Positions 44,160 through 52,457 of a stretch of DNA of 64,000 nt are shown here, in pieces. The DNA comes from Streptomyces sp. TBY4. GTDB lineage: Bacteria > Actinomycetota > Actinomycetes > Streptomycetales > Streptomycetaceae. Each line of letters begins with the position of its first letter. Position 1 is the stretch's first letter. Both the position numbers and the translations under genes were made by a program. The stretch is taken from NCBI RefSeq assembly GCF_024213195.1, contig NZ_JANAVF010000002.1, forward strand, positions 744,001 through 808,000, given 5' to 3'. The notes beneath the pieces are model-generated. The model was not told where the DNA came from. It saw only the letters and a program-made list of their open reading frames with translations, and searched no databases.

Positions 44160-44350
44160 GGAAATCCCTTCATGGGGGGCGGACCGGAGGGGAAGCCGGT
44201 TCGGATGCGCGTCCCGTGGGGGAGACGGGACCCTTCGAGCCCCCGGAGCACCGATGTCGGGGAGCCGCGTCCGCGCACTCCGGGGTGGCCAACAGAGTGA
44301 TCCCGGGCCGGCGCCGCGAGCATCGGAGGAATCCCTTGCGGGTCGCCTGC

Positions 44351-44404
44351 CGCGGGCTGAACAGCCCCAACACGACTGGCTCCGCCCCGTGTTGTCAGCC
44401 CGCG
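44351..44404. promoter_or_regulatory. Large nested inverted repeat
   Basis: CGCGGGCTGA (44351-44360) pairs with TCAGCCCGCG (44395-44404), and CAACACG (44368-44374) pairs with CGTGTTG (44388-44394). The result is a 17-bp stem with one 7-nt bulge and a 13-nt loop, about 190 bp upstream of the protease. It could be an RNA leader structure or a double operator. Confidence 0.65.
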
Positions 44405-44505
44405 CGGCCGGATCAGGGCTTACGCGCGCGGCGCGGGCAGGGAGCGGGGGTGGGGCCGGGGCCCGCGCGGGCCGGGGCCGGGGGCGGGCACGGGCCCCGT
44501 GCCGC

Positions 44506-44654
44506 GTGCGGGTACGGAGTCTCGTGCGGGTACCGGAGGTCGCGTCGCGCCCGCGTACGGAGCCTCGCGTCGCGTGTGCGTACAGGAGGCGGCGCCATGC
44601 GCGCGTACGGATCCCCGCGCCCCGCGCCCGTACGTGCTCCGGGCCCGGAGTTCC
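44506..44654 (+). repeat. Degenerate 25-bp tandem repeat with phased GTAC
   Basis: GTAC occurs at 44530, 44555, 44580, 44605 and 44630, exactly 25 bp apart, with one more at 44512. The flanking bases are similar but diverged (for example GCGTACGGAGCCTCG and GCGTACGGATCCCCG). Confidence 0.75.
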
Positions 44655-44880
44655 GGGTCCGGGGGTGGGGCGGCGGGCCGTCCGGGTCGGGTCCCTGGTC
44701 CTCCCGTGGAGGGACGCGGTGCTCCGGGTCTGCCACCCCGCACCCGGAGCCGGGACGGCCCGCCGCCGCACCACCATCGCCGGGAGCGGGACCCCTTGGC
44801 ATCAGGGGAAACCCTTGATCCCGCGGGCTGGCCGTGCCCGGCGTTGTCATGGGAACCGGCGCCGCCTACGGTGCCTCCTC

Positions 44881-47700
44881 GTGACGGCAGACACTGACCC
44901 CGCCCTCCCCGACAGGCCCGCGCCGGCCGCGGCCGCACACGCCGCCGGCGTGCTGGAGCGCGAGGGGCGGGTGGCGCTCGCCGGCCCCTGGGGCGCGGGG
45001 AAGACCACCGTCCTGGAGGACGTGCTGCGCACCGGGCGCGCGGGCTCCGGCTCCGATCCGGAGCGGACCGTGCTGCGCGTCACCACCGTCGAAGAGGACC
45101 GCGCGCACGTCTTCGGCGCGCTCGCCCAGATGCTGTCCCACTGCGGCCCGGCCCAGCTCGCGGCGCTCTCCGCCCGGCAGAACGAGGTGGTCGACCGGAT
45201 CCTGCACCGGGGCGCCCGCGCCGCCGGCGAACCGCTCGCCGCCTCCGAGCAGTTGCCCGCCCGCCTCGCGGTGACCGCGCTGCTCGCGTCGGGCCGCTGG
45301 ATCCTGGCCGTGGACGGGGCCCAGTGGCTCGACCCGGCCAGCGCCGACGTCCTCGGCTACGCCCTGCGCACCCTCGCCGCACCCGGGCTCACCGCGATCG
45401 TCACCGAACGCGTCCACGGCCGGGCCCAGGCCGCCGCCCGGCTGCTCGGGGGCCATCCCGCCCAGATCGACGTGGACCCGCTCGACGCGGAGGAGACGGC
45501 CGCCCTGCTCCACGCGCACGGCCTGCCCACCCGCTGGGCGGGCCCCCTGCAGAGCCACTGCGGCGGCCACCCCCTGCTGACCTCCGTGTCCTGTACGGCA
45601 CTCGCCCGGCTGCCCGCGTCCCAGCGGCTCCGGCCCGCCCTGACCGGGCCGACCGTCGACGCGGCCGGGGCCTGGCTGCGCTCCACGCTCGGTGAGGACG
45701 CCCGGCACACCCTGATGCTCGCCGCCCTGACGAGCCGGCCCTCGCTGCCGCTCCTGCTGAGGGCGGGCCGCTCCGACGCCGAGGAACACCTCGCCCAGGC
45801 GCAGTCCGCCGGGGTGGTGAGCGTGGACCCGGGCAGCGCGGTCCGCTTCACGGCGGCGGCCCTGGCCCTGGCCGCCGCCCGCTCCGGGGCCAGGCCCCTG
45901 CGCGCGGCCGCCCACCTGACGCTGGCACGGGCCGTCGGGGATCCCGTCCACGAGGTGCGCCACCGGGCCCTGGCCGCGGACCTGCCCGACCAGGGACTGG
46001 CCGAGGACACCGAGACCGCGGCCGCCACCGCCAAGGAGGCCGGCGAACGGGCCCTGGCCGCCGAACTGTTCCTCCTCGCCGCCGAGATCACCCCGCCGGC
46101 CCGCTCCGCCCCGCGCATCCGCAGGCTCTCGTACGCCGCCCAGGAGGCGGCCTGCGCCGGCTCCGTCGACATCGCCCGGCAGGCGGCCGACGCCCTCACC
46201 GCCAGCAGGGCCGAGCCCACCGACCAGGTCACCGCGCTGCTCGCCGTGGTCGACGCCCACGGCCAGGCCGTCGCCGATCTGGAACCGCTGCTCGCGCGCT
46301 GCCGGGAACTGGCGGCCGGCCGGCCCGGCCTCCTCGCCGCCGTCGAACTCCGCGCGGCCATCGCCGCCAACGTCGCCCACGCGGCCCCGGAGCGGGCCCT
46401 GCGCGCGGCCGGCCGGGCCGCCGAACTCGCCGCCGGCGGCGAGCACCGCGCCCTGCGGGCGGCCGCGCTGACCATGCGCGCCCGGATGGAACGCGTCCTC
46501 GGCACCGCCGACGCACCGGGCACCCTTGCCGAGGCCCTCGCCCTGGGGATCCCGGCCCAGCACTCCGGGATCCGCAACAGCGCCCAGTACCTCGCCGCCC
46601 GGCACGCCGTCTTCGACGACCGGCTGGCCGAAGCGCGCGAACGGCTCCTGGAATTGCTGGCCCTCGCCGAGCACGAGGGCGACGCCGAGGACCTGGTGGA
46701 CATCTGGCGCAGCCTCGCCGAGGTCGACACCCGGCTCGGGGCCTGCGCCCCGGCGCTCGCCTGGGCCGATCAGGCCGTACGGCTGTCCACCGGGGCGGGG
46801 CTGTCCATGGGCCCCGCCTGGTACACCGCGGCGCTGACGCAGAGCGCCGCCGGATCCTTCGCGGCCGCCCTGCGCACCGCCTCCTGCGGGGCCCGCGCCT
46901 CGCAGGAGGAGGGTGACGGACTGTACGTGTCGCGCAACCTCTGGGTCAGGGGCGCGGTCCAGCTGCACACCGGGGACGTCGACGGCGCCGTGGCCTCGCT
47001 CACGGCCGTCGCCGAGGCCGAGCGGCACGTCCCCTCGGCGGACCCCGGGATGTTCCGCTGGCAGCCGGACGCCGTGGAGGCCTTCACCTGCGCGGGCCGG
47101 ACCGACCTGGCCCGCGCCCTGCTGGAGCGCTCCCGGCCCGCCGCGGGCACGGCCGGAGCCGGCTCGGGGCCGGGAGCGGCGCTGGACCGCGCCCACGGGA
47201 TCCTGCTGGCCCGCGGCGGCGAAGTGGAGGAGGCGAGCGGCCTGCTGCACCGCACGGCGGCCGCCTTCGAAGAGCTGGGGCTCCCGCTGGAGCAGGCCCG
47301 TACGCTCCTCGCCCTGGGCCGGGTCGAGCGGGCCCGCAGGCGCCAGGCGGCCGCCCGCGCGGCCTGGGAGGCGGCCCGGGCCGTCTTCGACGACACCGGC
47401 GCCCGCCCCTGGCAGGAGCTCACGCGGGAGCTGCTCGACCGGGCGGGCGGACCGGGGCAGGCCGCGGGCCCGGCACCGGGCGCGAGCAGGCTGACGGAGT
47501 CCGAGTCGCGCCTGGCGGACCTCATCTGCCAGGGGGCCACCAACCAGCAGGCCGCCCAGCACATGTTCATCTCGGTGAAGACCGTCGAGGGCATGCTGAG
47601 CCGCGTCTACCGCAAGCTCGGCGTGCGCTCCCGCACCCAGCTCGCGGCGGCCCGCGCCGCCGCGGCCCCGGGCCGGGACGCACGGACGCCCCCGGAGTGA
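44881..47700 (+). CDS. Large ATP-binding LuxR-family (LAL/MalT-type) regulator
   Basis: A 939-residue regulator starting at GTG. The N-terminal AAA/STAND ATPase has the Walker A motif GPWGAGKTT and the Walker B-like WILAVDGAQWLD. A long central helical region (~300-860) of TPR-like repeats should bind partners or ligand. The C-terminal LuxR HTH is LTESESRLADLICQGATNQQ followed by SVKTVEGMLSRVYRKLGVRS. LAL proteins are ATP-switched activators, often of secondary metabolism or sugar use. No linked cluster is visible; the divergent protease is the closest candidate target. The message ends in a strong terminator overlapping its stop. Confidence 0.92.
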   Translation: MTADTDPALPDRPAPAAAAHAAGVLEREGRVALAGPWGAGKTTVLEDVLRTGRAGSGSDPERTVLRVTTVEEDRAHVFGALAQMLSHCGPAQLAALSARQNEVVDRILHRGARAAGEPLAASEQLPARLAVTALLASGRWILAVDGAQWLDPASADVLGYALRTLAAPGLTAIVTERVHGRAQAAARLLGGHPAQIDVDPLDAEETAALLHAHGLPTRWAGPLQSHCGGHPLLTSVSCTALARLPASQRLRPALTGPTVDAAGAWLRSTLGEDARHTLMLAALTSRPSLPLLLRAGRSDAEEHLAQAQSAGVVSVDPGSAVRFTAAALALAAARSGARPLRAAAHLTLARAVGDPVHEVRHRALAADLPDQGLAEDTETAAATAKEAGERALAAELFLLAAEITPPARSAPRIRRLSYAAQEAACAGSVDIARQAADALTASRAEPTDQVTALLAVVDAHGQAVADLEPLLARCRELAAGRPGLLAAVELRAAIAANVAHAAPERALRAAGRAAELAAGGEHRALRAAALTMRARMERVLGTADAPGTLAEALALGIPAQHSGIRNSAQYLAARHAVFDDRLAEARERLLELLALAEHEGDAEDLVDIWRSLAEVDTRLGACAPALAWADQAVRLSTGAGLSMGPAWYTAALTQSAAGSFAAALRTASCGARASQEEGDGLYVSRNLWVRGAVQLHTGDVDGAVASLTAVAEAERHVPSADPGMFRWQPDAVEAFTCAGRTDLARALLERSRPAAGTAGAGSGPGAALDRAHGILLARGGEVEEASGLLHRTAAAFEELGLPLEQARTLLALGRVERARRRQAAARAAWEAARAVFDDTGARPWQELTRELLDRAGGPGQAAGPAPGASRLTESESRLADLICQGATNQQAAQHMFISVKTVEGMLSRVYRKLGVRSRTQLAAARAAAAPGRDARTPPE

Positions 47701-47724
47701 CCTGGGGTCACTCCGGGGGCGTCC
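47684..47724. terminator. Strong bidirectional terminator overlapping the LuxR stop
   Basis: GGACGCCCCCGGAGTGACC and its exact complement form a 19-bp stem with a 3-nt loop. The last codons of the LuxR gene are inside the stem. It also faces the convergent GAPDH gene, which ends at 47755. Confidence 0.88.
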
Positions 47725-47754
47725 GGTGGATCGGTCCTGCGGGGCCTCGGAGGA

Positions 47755-49203
47755 TCAGGCCACCGGAGCCGGGTAGGTCGGGTACTCGACGCCGGACACG
47801 TGCTGGACCACACGGATGACCTGGCAGGAGTAGCCGAACTCGTTGTCGTACCAGAGGTAGAGGATGGCGTTGTCGCCGTCCACCTTGGTGGCGCCCGCGT
47901 CGACGATCGAGGAGTGGCGCGAACCGACGAAGTCCATGGAGACCGCGTCGGGAGCGGTGGTGAAGTCGATCTGGCGCTTGAGCGGCGAGTGCAGCGAGAC
48001 GTCGCGGAGGTAGTCGAGGACCTCTTCGCGGGTGGTCTCACGGCCCAGGCGCAGGCTCAGGATGGCGATCGAGACGTCCGGGACGGGGACGCGGATCGAG
48101 CTGCCGGTGATCGGCGCCTTGAGGTCCGGCAGCGCCTTGGCGACGGCGGAGGCGGCGCCGGTCTCGGTGATGACCATGTTCAGCGGCGCGGAGCGGCCGC
48201 GACGGTCGGCCTTGTGGTAGTTGTCCAGCAGGTTCTGGTCGTTCGTGAACGAGTGGACGGTCTCCACGTGACCGCGCAGGACACCGTACTCGTCGTCCAT
48301 GGCCTTGAGCGGCGGGACGATCGCGTTGGTGGTGCAGGAGGCGCAGGACAGGATCTGCTCGTCCGGCTTGATCGTGTCGTGGTTGACACCGTGCACGATG
48401 TTGGGGACGTCGCCCTTGCCCGGAGCCGTCAGGACGACCTTGTCGATACCGGGGCGCAGGTGCTTGGACAGGCCCTCGCGGTCGCGCCACTTGCCGGTGT
48501 TGTCGATCAGGATGGCGTCCTTGATCCCGTACACCGTGTAGTCGACCTCGGACGGGTCGTTGGCGTAGATCACCTTGATCTCGTTGCCGTTGGCGACGAT
48601 CGTGCTGGTCGCCTCGTCCACGGTGATCGTGCCCTGGAACTGGCCGTGGATCGAGTCGCGGCGCAGCAGCGAGGCGCGCTTGACCAGGTCCGCCTCGCCG
48701 CCGCCGCGGACGACGATGGCGCGCAGGCGCAGGCCGTTGCCGGAGCCGGCCTTTTCGATCAGCAGGCGGGCGACGAGGCGGCCGATGCGGCCGAAGCCGT
48801 AGAGGACGACGTCGCGGCCTTCGCCGCGCTCGATCTTGTTCTCACCCGTGGCACCGGCGACGGCGAGAGCGGTGAACTCCTCCACCGAGAGGCCGCGCTC
48901 GTCGGTCGCGTACGTCGCGGCGAGCATGCCGAGGTCGATCTGCGAGGGACCGAGGTCCAGCGTGGTGAGCGCCTGCAGGAACGGCAGGGTCTCGGTGACC
49001 GAGAGCTCCTCGCCGTCGATCTGCCGGGCGAAGCGGTGGGTCTTGAGAATGCTGACCACGGACTTGTTCACCAGGGAGCGGCTGTGGAGCAGGATCGTGA
49101 CGTCCCGCTCGCGGTGCAGCTTCCCGATGATCGGGATCATCGACTCCGCGATCTCCTCGCGGTTCTTCCAGTTGGTGAACGAGTCGTCGTCTTTGACAGT
49201 CAC
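47755..49203 (-). CDS. gap: Glyceraldehyde-3-phosphate dehydrogenase, long form
   Basis: A 482-residue GAPDH. About 125 residues precede the NAD-binding Rossmann motif (VVLYGFGRIGRLVARLL). The catalytic Cys lies in SCASCTTNAIVP, then GHVETVHSFTNDQ and WYDNEFGYSCQV. Standard GAPDH has about 335 residues; this long variant is a known second GAPDH type in streptomycetes and some proteobacteria. The function of its extension is unclear. Codon use is the most conventional of the window. It oxidises glyceraldehyde-3-phosphate to 1,3-bisphosphoglycerate in glycolysis or the reverse. A promoter lies at 49236-49266. Confidence 0.94.
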   Translation of the reverse strand: MTVKDDDSFTNWKNREEIAESMIPIIGKLHRERDVTILLHSRSLVNKSVVSILKTHRFARQIDGEELSVTETLPFLQALTTLDLGPSQIDLGMLAATYATDERGLSVEEFTALAVAGATGENKIERGEGRDVVLYGFGRIGRLVARLLIEKAGSGNGLRLRAIVVRGGGEADLVKRASLLRRDSIHGQFQGTITVDEATSTIVANGNEIKVIYANDPSEVDYTVYGIKDAILIDNTGKWRDREGLSKHLRPGIDKVVLTAPGKGDVPNIVHGVNHDTIKPDEQILSCASCTTNAIVPPLKAMDDEYGVLRGHVETVHSFTNDQNLLDNYHKADRRGRSAPLNMVITETGAASAVAKALPDLKAPITGSSIRVPVPDVSIAILSLRLGRETTREEVLDYLRDVSLHSPLKRQIDFTTAPDAVSMDFVGSRHSSIVDAGATKVDGDNAILYLWYDNEFGYSCQVIRVVQHVSGVEYPTYPAPVA

Positions 49204-49235
49204 AGATCATATCTTTCGAGCTAGGCGGCGCTCAT

Positions 49236-49266
49236 ATGCTAACCCGTGCCCGATTCGGGACTTCAA
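49236..49266 (-). promoter_or_regulatory. Probable GAPDH promoter
   Basis: On the minus strand TTGAAG (49266-49261) and TAGCAT (49241-49236) are separated by 19 bp in a locally AT-rich stretch. The start codon is at 49203, giving a leader of about 25 nt. Confidence 0.45.
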
Positions 49267-49296
49267 GCACCCCCTGGGCATCCTTTCAGCCCTCGC

Positions 49297-50019
49297 TCAG
49301 CCCTCGGTCCGCTGGGTCACGGGGGCATTGCTCTCGTCGCCCAGGAACTCGTACCAGCGGCGCTGCAGGCACAGGTAACGGGTGTCCGCCTCGGCCAGCG
49401 CGAGGAAGGAGTCGACCGTGTCGGCCAGCCGCTCGCGCAGCCCCGCGTCGGTCAGCTCCCCGTCCTCGCCGAAGGCCGAGTGCGCCATGGCGAGGCTGAA
49501 CATGTCGGGGTACACCCGGGCCCCGAGGTGTTCCAGCGGGACCCGCAGCGCCCAGAGCCCCCGGTTCCCGCCGACCATCGACGGGGAGGCGGAGACCAGC
49601 AGGGTCTGCTTGTCCTTGAAGGGCTGCGGCCGGAACCGGGACACCCAGTCGACGGCGTTCTTCAGCACACCGGGCACGGAGGCGTTGTACTCGGGCGAGG
49701 CGATCACCAGGGCCTGCGCGGCGAGCAGCCGCTCGCGCAGGGCGGCGGAACCGGGGGGCTGGCCGCCGGCCTGCTCGTCGTCACCGTCGTAGGTGGGCAT
49801 CACGAAGTCCCCGATCCGGGCGAGGTCGGCGACGGCGCCCGACCGCTCGACCTGGCCGGCGACGAGCGCGGCCAGCCGGGCGTTCACCGAGCCCTCGCGG
49901 GAGGATCCCGCGAGGACGAGGACCCGTAGCGCCTCGGATCCCGTGGTCGCGTCCGGGGCGGCGGGGGCGGCCGGATCCGTCGGGAACTTCGGGCTCTGGG
50001 GCTGGTTCGCATCGGTCAC
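49297..50019 (-). CDS. NAD(P)H-dependent FMN reductase
   Basis: A 240-residue flavodoxin-like reductase. After a ~30-residue disordered Pro/Ala N-terminus comes LRVLVLAGSSREGSVNARLA (FMN phosphate loop) and ALVIASPEYNASVPGVLKN, the second flavin-binding motif. It reduces FMN or quinone-like substrates using NAD(P)H. I place the start at GTG 50019; an ATG at 50067 is possible but adds Arg/Pro-rich sequence. It sits at the downstream end of the polyhydroxybutyrate gene set, 68 bp after the dehydrogenase, though no metabolic link is obvious. Confidence 0.87.
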   Translation of the reverse strand: MTDANQPQSPKFPTDPAAPAAPDATTGSEALRVLVLAGSSREGSVNARLAALVAGQVERSGAVADLARIGDFVMPTYDGDDEQAGGQPPGSAALRERLLAAQALVIASPEYNASVPGVLKNAVDWVSRFRPQPFKDKQTLLVSASPSMVGGNRGLWALRVPLEHLGARVYPDMFSLAMAHSAFGEDGELTDAGLRERLADTVDSFLALAEADTRYLCLQRRWYEFLGDESNAPVTQRTEG

Positions 50020-50087
50020 GTGCGGGACCGTACGGGACCCGGCGGGGGGCCGCGCGGAGCGGCGCACGGGCTGTCACCCGGACGGGG

Positions 50088-50855
50088 TCAGTTGGCGCTC
50101 CAGCCGCCGTCCAGGGGCAGCGAGGTGCCCGTCACGTAACCGGTGTGCGGACCGCACAGCCAGGCGGCGGCCGCCGCCACCTCCTCGGGCTCGATGAGCC
50201 GCTTGATCGGCGAGCGGGTCAGCAGCACCTCGGAGAGCACGTCCCCGGCGTCGATGCCGTGGGCGGCGGCCTGGTCCAGGATCTGCCCTTCCACCAGGGG
50301 GGTGCGGACGTAGCCGGGGCTGATGCAGTTGCTGGTCACCCCGTACGGGGCCCCCTCGATCGCGGTGACCTTGCTCAGCCCCTCCAGGGCGTGCTTGGCG
50401 GCCACGTAGGCCGATTTGTACGCGCTGGCGCGCAGCCCGTGCACGCTGGAGATGTTGACCACCCGGCCCCAGCGGGCGGCGTACATGTGCGGCAGCACGT
50501 GGCGCAGCAGCAGGAAGGGAGCGGTGACCATCACCTGCTGGATCAGGGCGAACCGCTCCGGCGGGAACTCGGTGATCGGGGCGACGTGCTGCAGCCCGGC
50601 GCTGTTGACCAGGATGTCGACGGCGGCGGGCAGCTCCCCGACGGCGGCGGGATCGGCCAGGTCCACGGCGTGGGCGTGCCCGCCGACCAGGCCGGCGACG
50701 GTCTTTGCGGCCGCCGCGTCGATGTCGGCCACGTGCACGACGGCCCCGGCCTCGGCCAGGGCCACCGCGCACGCCCGGCCGATGCCGCTGCCGCCGCCCG
50801 TCACCAGGGCGACGCGCCGGAGCAGACCGGTGGGGGAAGGAAGTTCGCTCGTCAT
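50088..50855 (-). CDS. 3-hydroxybutyrate dehydrogenase (SDR)
   Basis: A 255-residue short-chain dehydrogenase. The NAD motif is TGGGSGIG, the segment NSAGLQHV matches 3-hydroxybutyrate dehydrogenases, and the catalytic Ser/Tyr/Lys lie in NISSVHG and YKSAYVAAKHAL. SPGYVRTPLV and the C-terminal GGWSAN are also typical. It oxidises D-3-hydroxybutyrate to acetoacetate with NAD+. Next to a PHB depolymerase and a 3-oxoacid CoA-transferase, it supplies the middle step of a PHB-to-acetoacetyl-CoA route. The ATG at 50855 gives the usual length. Confidence 0.92.
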   Translation of the reverse strand: MTSELPSPTGLLRRVALVTGGGSGIGRACAVALAEAGAVVHVADIDAAAAKTVAGLVGGHAHAVDLADPAAVGELPAAVDILVNSAGLQHVAPITEFPPERFALIQQVMVTAPFLLLRHVLPHMYAARWGRVVNISSVHGLRASAYKSAYVAAKHALEGLSKVTAIEGAPYGVTSNCISPGYVRTPLVEGQILDQAAAHGIDAGDVLSEVLLTRSPIKRLIEPEEVAAAAAWLCGPHTGYVTGTSLPLDGGWSAN

Positions 50856-50977
50856 GGCCGGAAGCGTAGGGAGGGCCGCGGGTGGCGCCCACGGTGCCGC
50901 ACCCCACACTCGGCGCCGCCCGTATGGAGCCGGCCACCATGCGGGCCGGCGGTCTACGGGGCGGGGCGCGGGCGTCC

Positions 50978-52399
50978 TCAGGCGCCGAGCGGGCAGCTGG
51001 TCAGCAGGGTCGCGGGGGTGGCCGCCGGATCCCGGGGCACGGTGCGGCCGAGCGGTGGCCGCGCCCCGCGGCCGATCCACTCCTCCAGGGCGGTGAAGGC
51101 GGCGCGGTGGCAGGGGGTGAGGGGGCGCAGCCGGTCGGGGAAGGAGTCGACGAGCGAGTCCACGTGGGTGCCGCCCTCGATCCGGTAGTAGCGCATCAGG
51201 CTCCCGCGGCCGGCCCGGCGGACCATCTCGGCGTAGACGTCGGAGTCCCGGGAGATGGGGAGCAGCACGTCGAGGGTGCCGTGCAGGGTGATCAGCGGTT
51301 TGCCGATCCGGCCGGTGAGCCCGATCCGCTGGACCGCGCGGCGGACCTCCGCCGGCCGGTCGGCGTAGGCGTAGTCGGCGTCACAGGCCGGGGTGCCGGG
51401 CGCGCAGAAGGGGGTTCCGGCCTCGGCCGGACCGTCGAAGCCCGGATCGAACTCCTCGCGGTAGATCCGCTGGGTGAGGTCCCAGTAGTAGCTGTGGTGG
51501 AAGGGCCACAGGAACTCGGAGCCGGCCGGGAAACCGGCGGCGAGCATCGCCTGGTGCGCCGGCCCGGCCTGCGGGCCGCCGGCCGCGTAGGCGGGGTAGG
51601 CGGTCAGGGCCGGGGGCAGGAAGGTGAGCAGGTTGGGGCCGTCGGCCCGCCACAGGGTGCCCTCCCAGTCCACCCCGCCGTCGTACAGCTCCGGGTGGTT
51701 CTCCAGCTGCCAGCGCACGAGGTAGCCCCCGTTGGACATGCCCGTCGCCAGGGTGCGGTCCGGGGCCCGGCGGTAGCGCTGCGCGACGACCGCGCGGGCG
51801 GCCCGGGTCAGCTCGGTGACCCGGGTGTTCCACTCGGCGACGGCGTCCCCGGGAGTCCGTCCGTCGCGATGGAAGGCGACCCCGGTGTTGCCCTTGTCGG
51901 TGGCGGCGAAGGCGTAGCCGCGCGCGAGCACCCAGTCGCCGATGGCCCGGTCGTTGGCGTACTGCTCGCGCACGCCCGGGGAACCGGCGACGACGAGTCC
52001 GCCGTTCCAGCGGTCGGGCAGCCGGATCACGAACTGCGCGTCGTGGTTCCAGCCGTGGTTGGTGTTGGGGACGGCGGCCGGGGCGGCGGTGTCGGGGAAG
52101 TAGCCGTCGATCTGGATGCCGGGCACACCGGTCGGGACGGACAGGTCCTTGGGGGTGAGGCCGGCCCAGTCGGCGGGATCGGTGTGCCCGGAGGCCACGG
52201 TGCCCGCCGTGGTCAACTCGTCCAGGCAATCCGCCTGTTGGTGTTCGGCTCCCGGTACGTGGAGCCGGGCGAGGCGGGCGCAGTGCGCGTCGGCCCCGCC
52301 GGCGGCGGCCGGGGGAGCGGGGAGCGCCAGCAGGGCCGAGGCCAGGAGGACGACGGCCGCGGTGGCGGTGGAGGTGAAGGGACGGATGGCCGGTGGCAC
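50978..52399 (-). CDS. Secreted alpha/beta hydrolase, probable 3-hydroxybutyrate oligomer hydrolase
   Basis: A 473-residue exported protein with a signal peptide (AAVVLLASALLALPAPPAAA). The catalytic Ser is in TLATGMSNGGYLVRW, the acid probably in LHGTLDVLLPIS, and the His in IEGGTHVDSLVD. Four cysteines are likely paired. The N-terminal segments (PGIQIDGYFPD, NHDAQFVIRLPDRWNG) recall both tannase/feruloyl esterases and 3-hydroxybutyrate oligomer hydrolases. Its position between a PHB depolymerase and 3-hydroxybutyrate dehydrogenase favours the oligomer hydrolase, splitting dimers and trimers to monomer. A feruloyl-esterase-like role remains possible. Confidence 0.8.
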   Translation of the reverse strand: MPPAIRPFTSTATAAVVLLASALLALPAPPAAAGGADAHCARLARLHVPGAEHQQADCLDELTTAGTVASGHTDPADWAGLTPKDLSVPTGVPGIQIDGYFPDTAAPAAVPNTNHGWNHDAQFVIRLPDRWNGGLVVAGSPGVREQYANDRAIGDWVLARGYAFAATDKGNTGVAFHRDGRTPGDAVAEWNTRVTELTRAARAVVAQRYRRAPDRTLATGMSNGGYLVRWQLENHPELYDGGVDWEGTLWRADGPNLLTFLPPALTAYPAYAAGGPQAGPAHQAMLAAGFPAGSEFLWPFHHSYYWDLTQRIYREEFDPGFDGPAEAGTPFCAPGTPACDADYAYADRPAEVRRAVQRIGLTGRIGKPLITLHGTLDVLLPISRDSDVYAEMVRRAGRGSLMRYYRIEGGTHVDSLVDSFPDRLRPLTPCHRAAFTALEEWIGRGARPPLGRTVPRDPAATPATLLTSCPLGA

Positions 52400-52457
52400 G
52401 GGAAGCCTCCAGAGGGCGTACGGGAACGGGGGATTGCGGGGGAAGGGAGGGGGCGGT

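Larger units (their letters stand above)
44160..44880. other. 721-bp gene-free divergent region
   Basis: This region separates the protease from the LuxR regulator. I see no supported gene; the open frames are Arg/Gly/Pro-rich artefacts of high G+C. It contains a nested inverted repeat (44351-44404) and a 25-bp periodic repeat (44506-44654). Confidence 0.65.

Noticed and set aside
44506..44654. Possible CRISPR array because of the regular 25-bp spacing.
   Set aside because: Units are contiguous and diverged, without conserved repeats separated by unique spacers, and no cas gene is in the window.
44413..44938. Open frames on both strands in the 44.2-44.9 kb gap.
   Set aside because: Frames in all phases are open because the DNA lacks A/T. 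None has a ribosome site or recognisable fold.
47800..49224. A long plus-strand frame antisense to the GAPDH gene.
   Set aside because: It mirrors the GAPDH codon pattern, is Gly/Val/Asp-rich and shows no domain; the minus strand encodes a full GAPDH.
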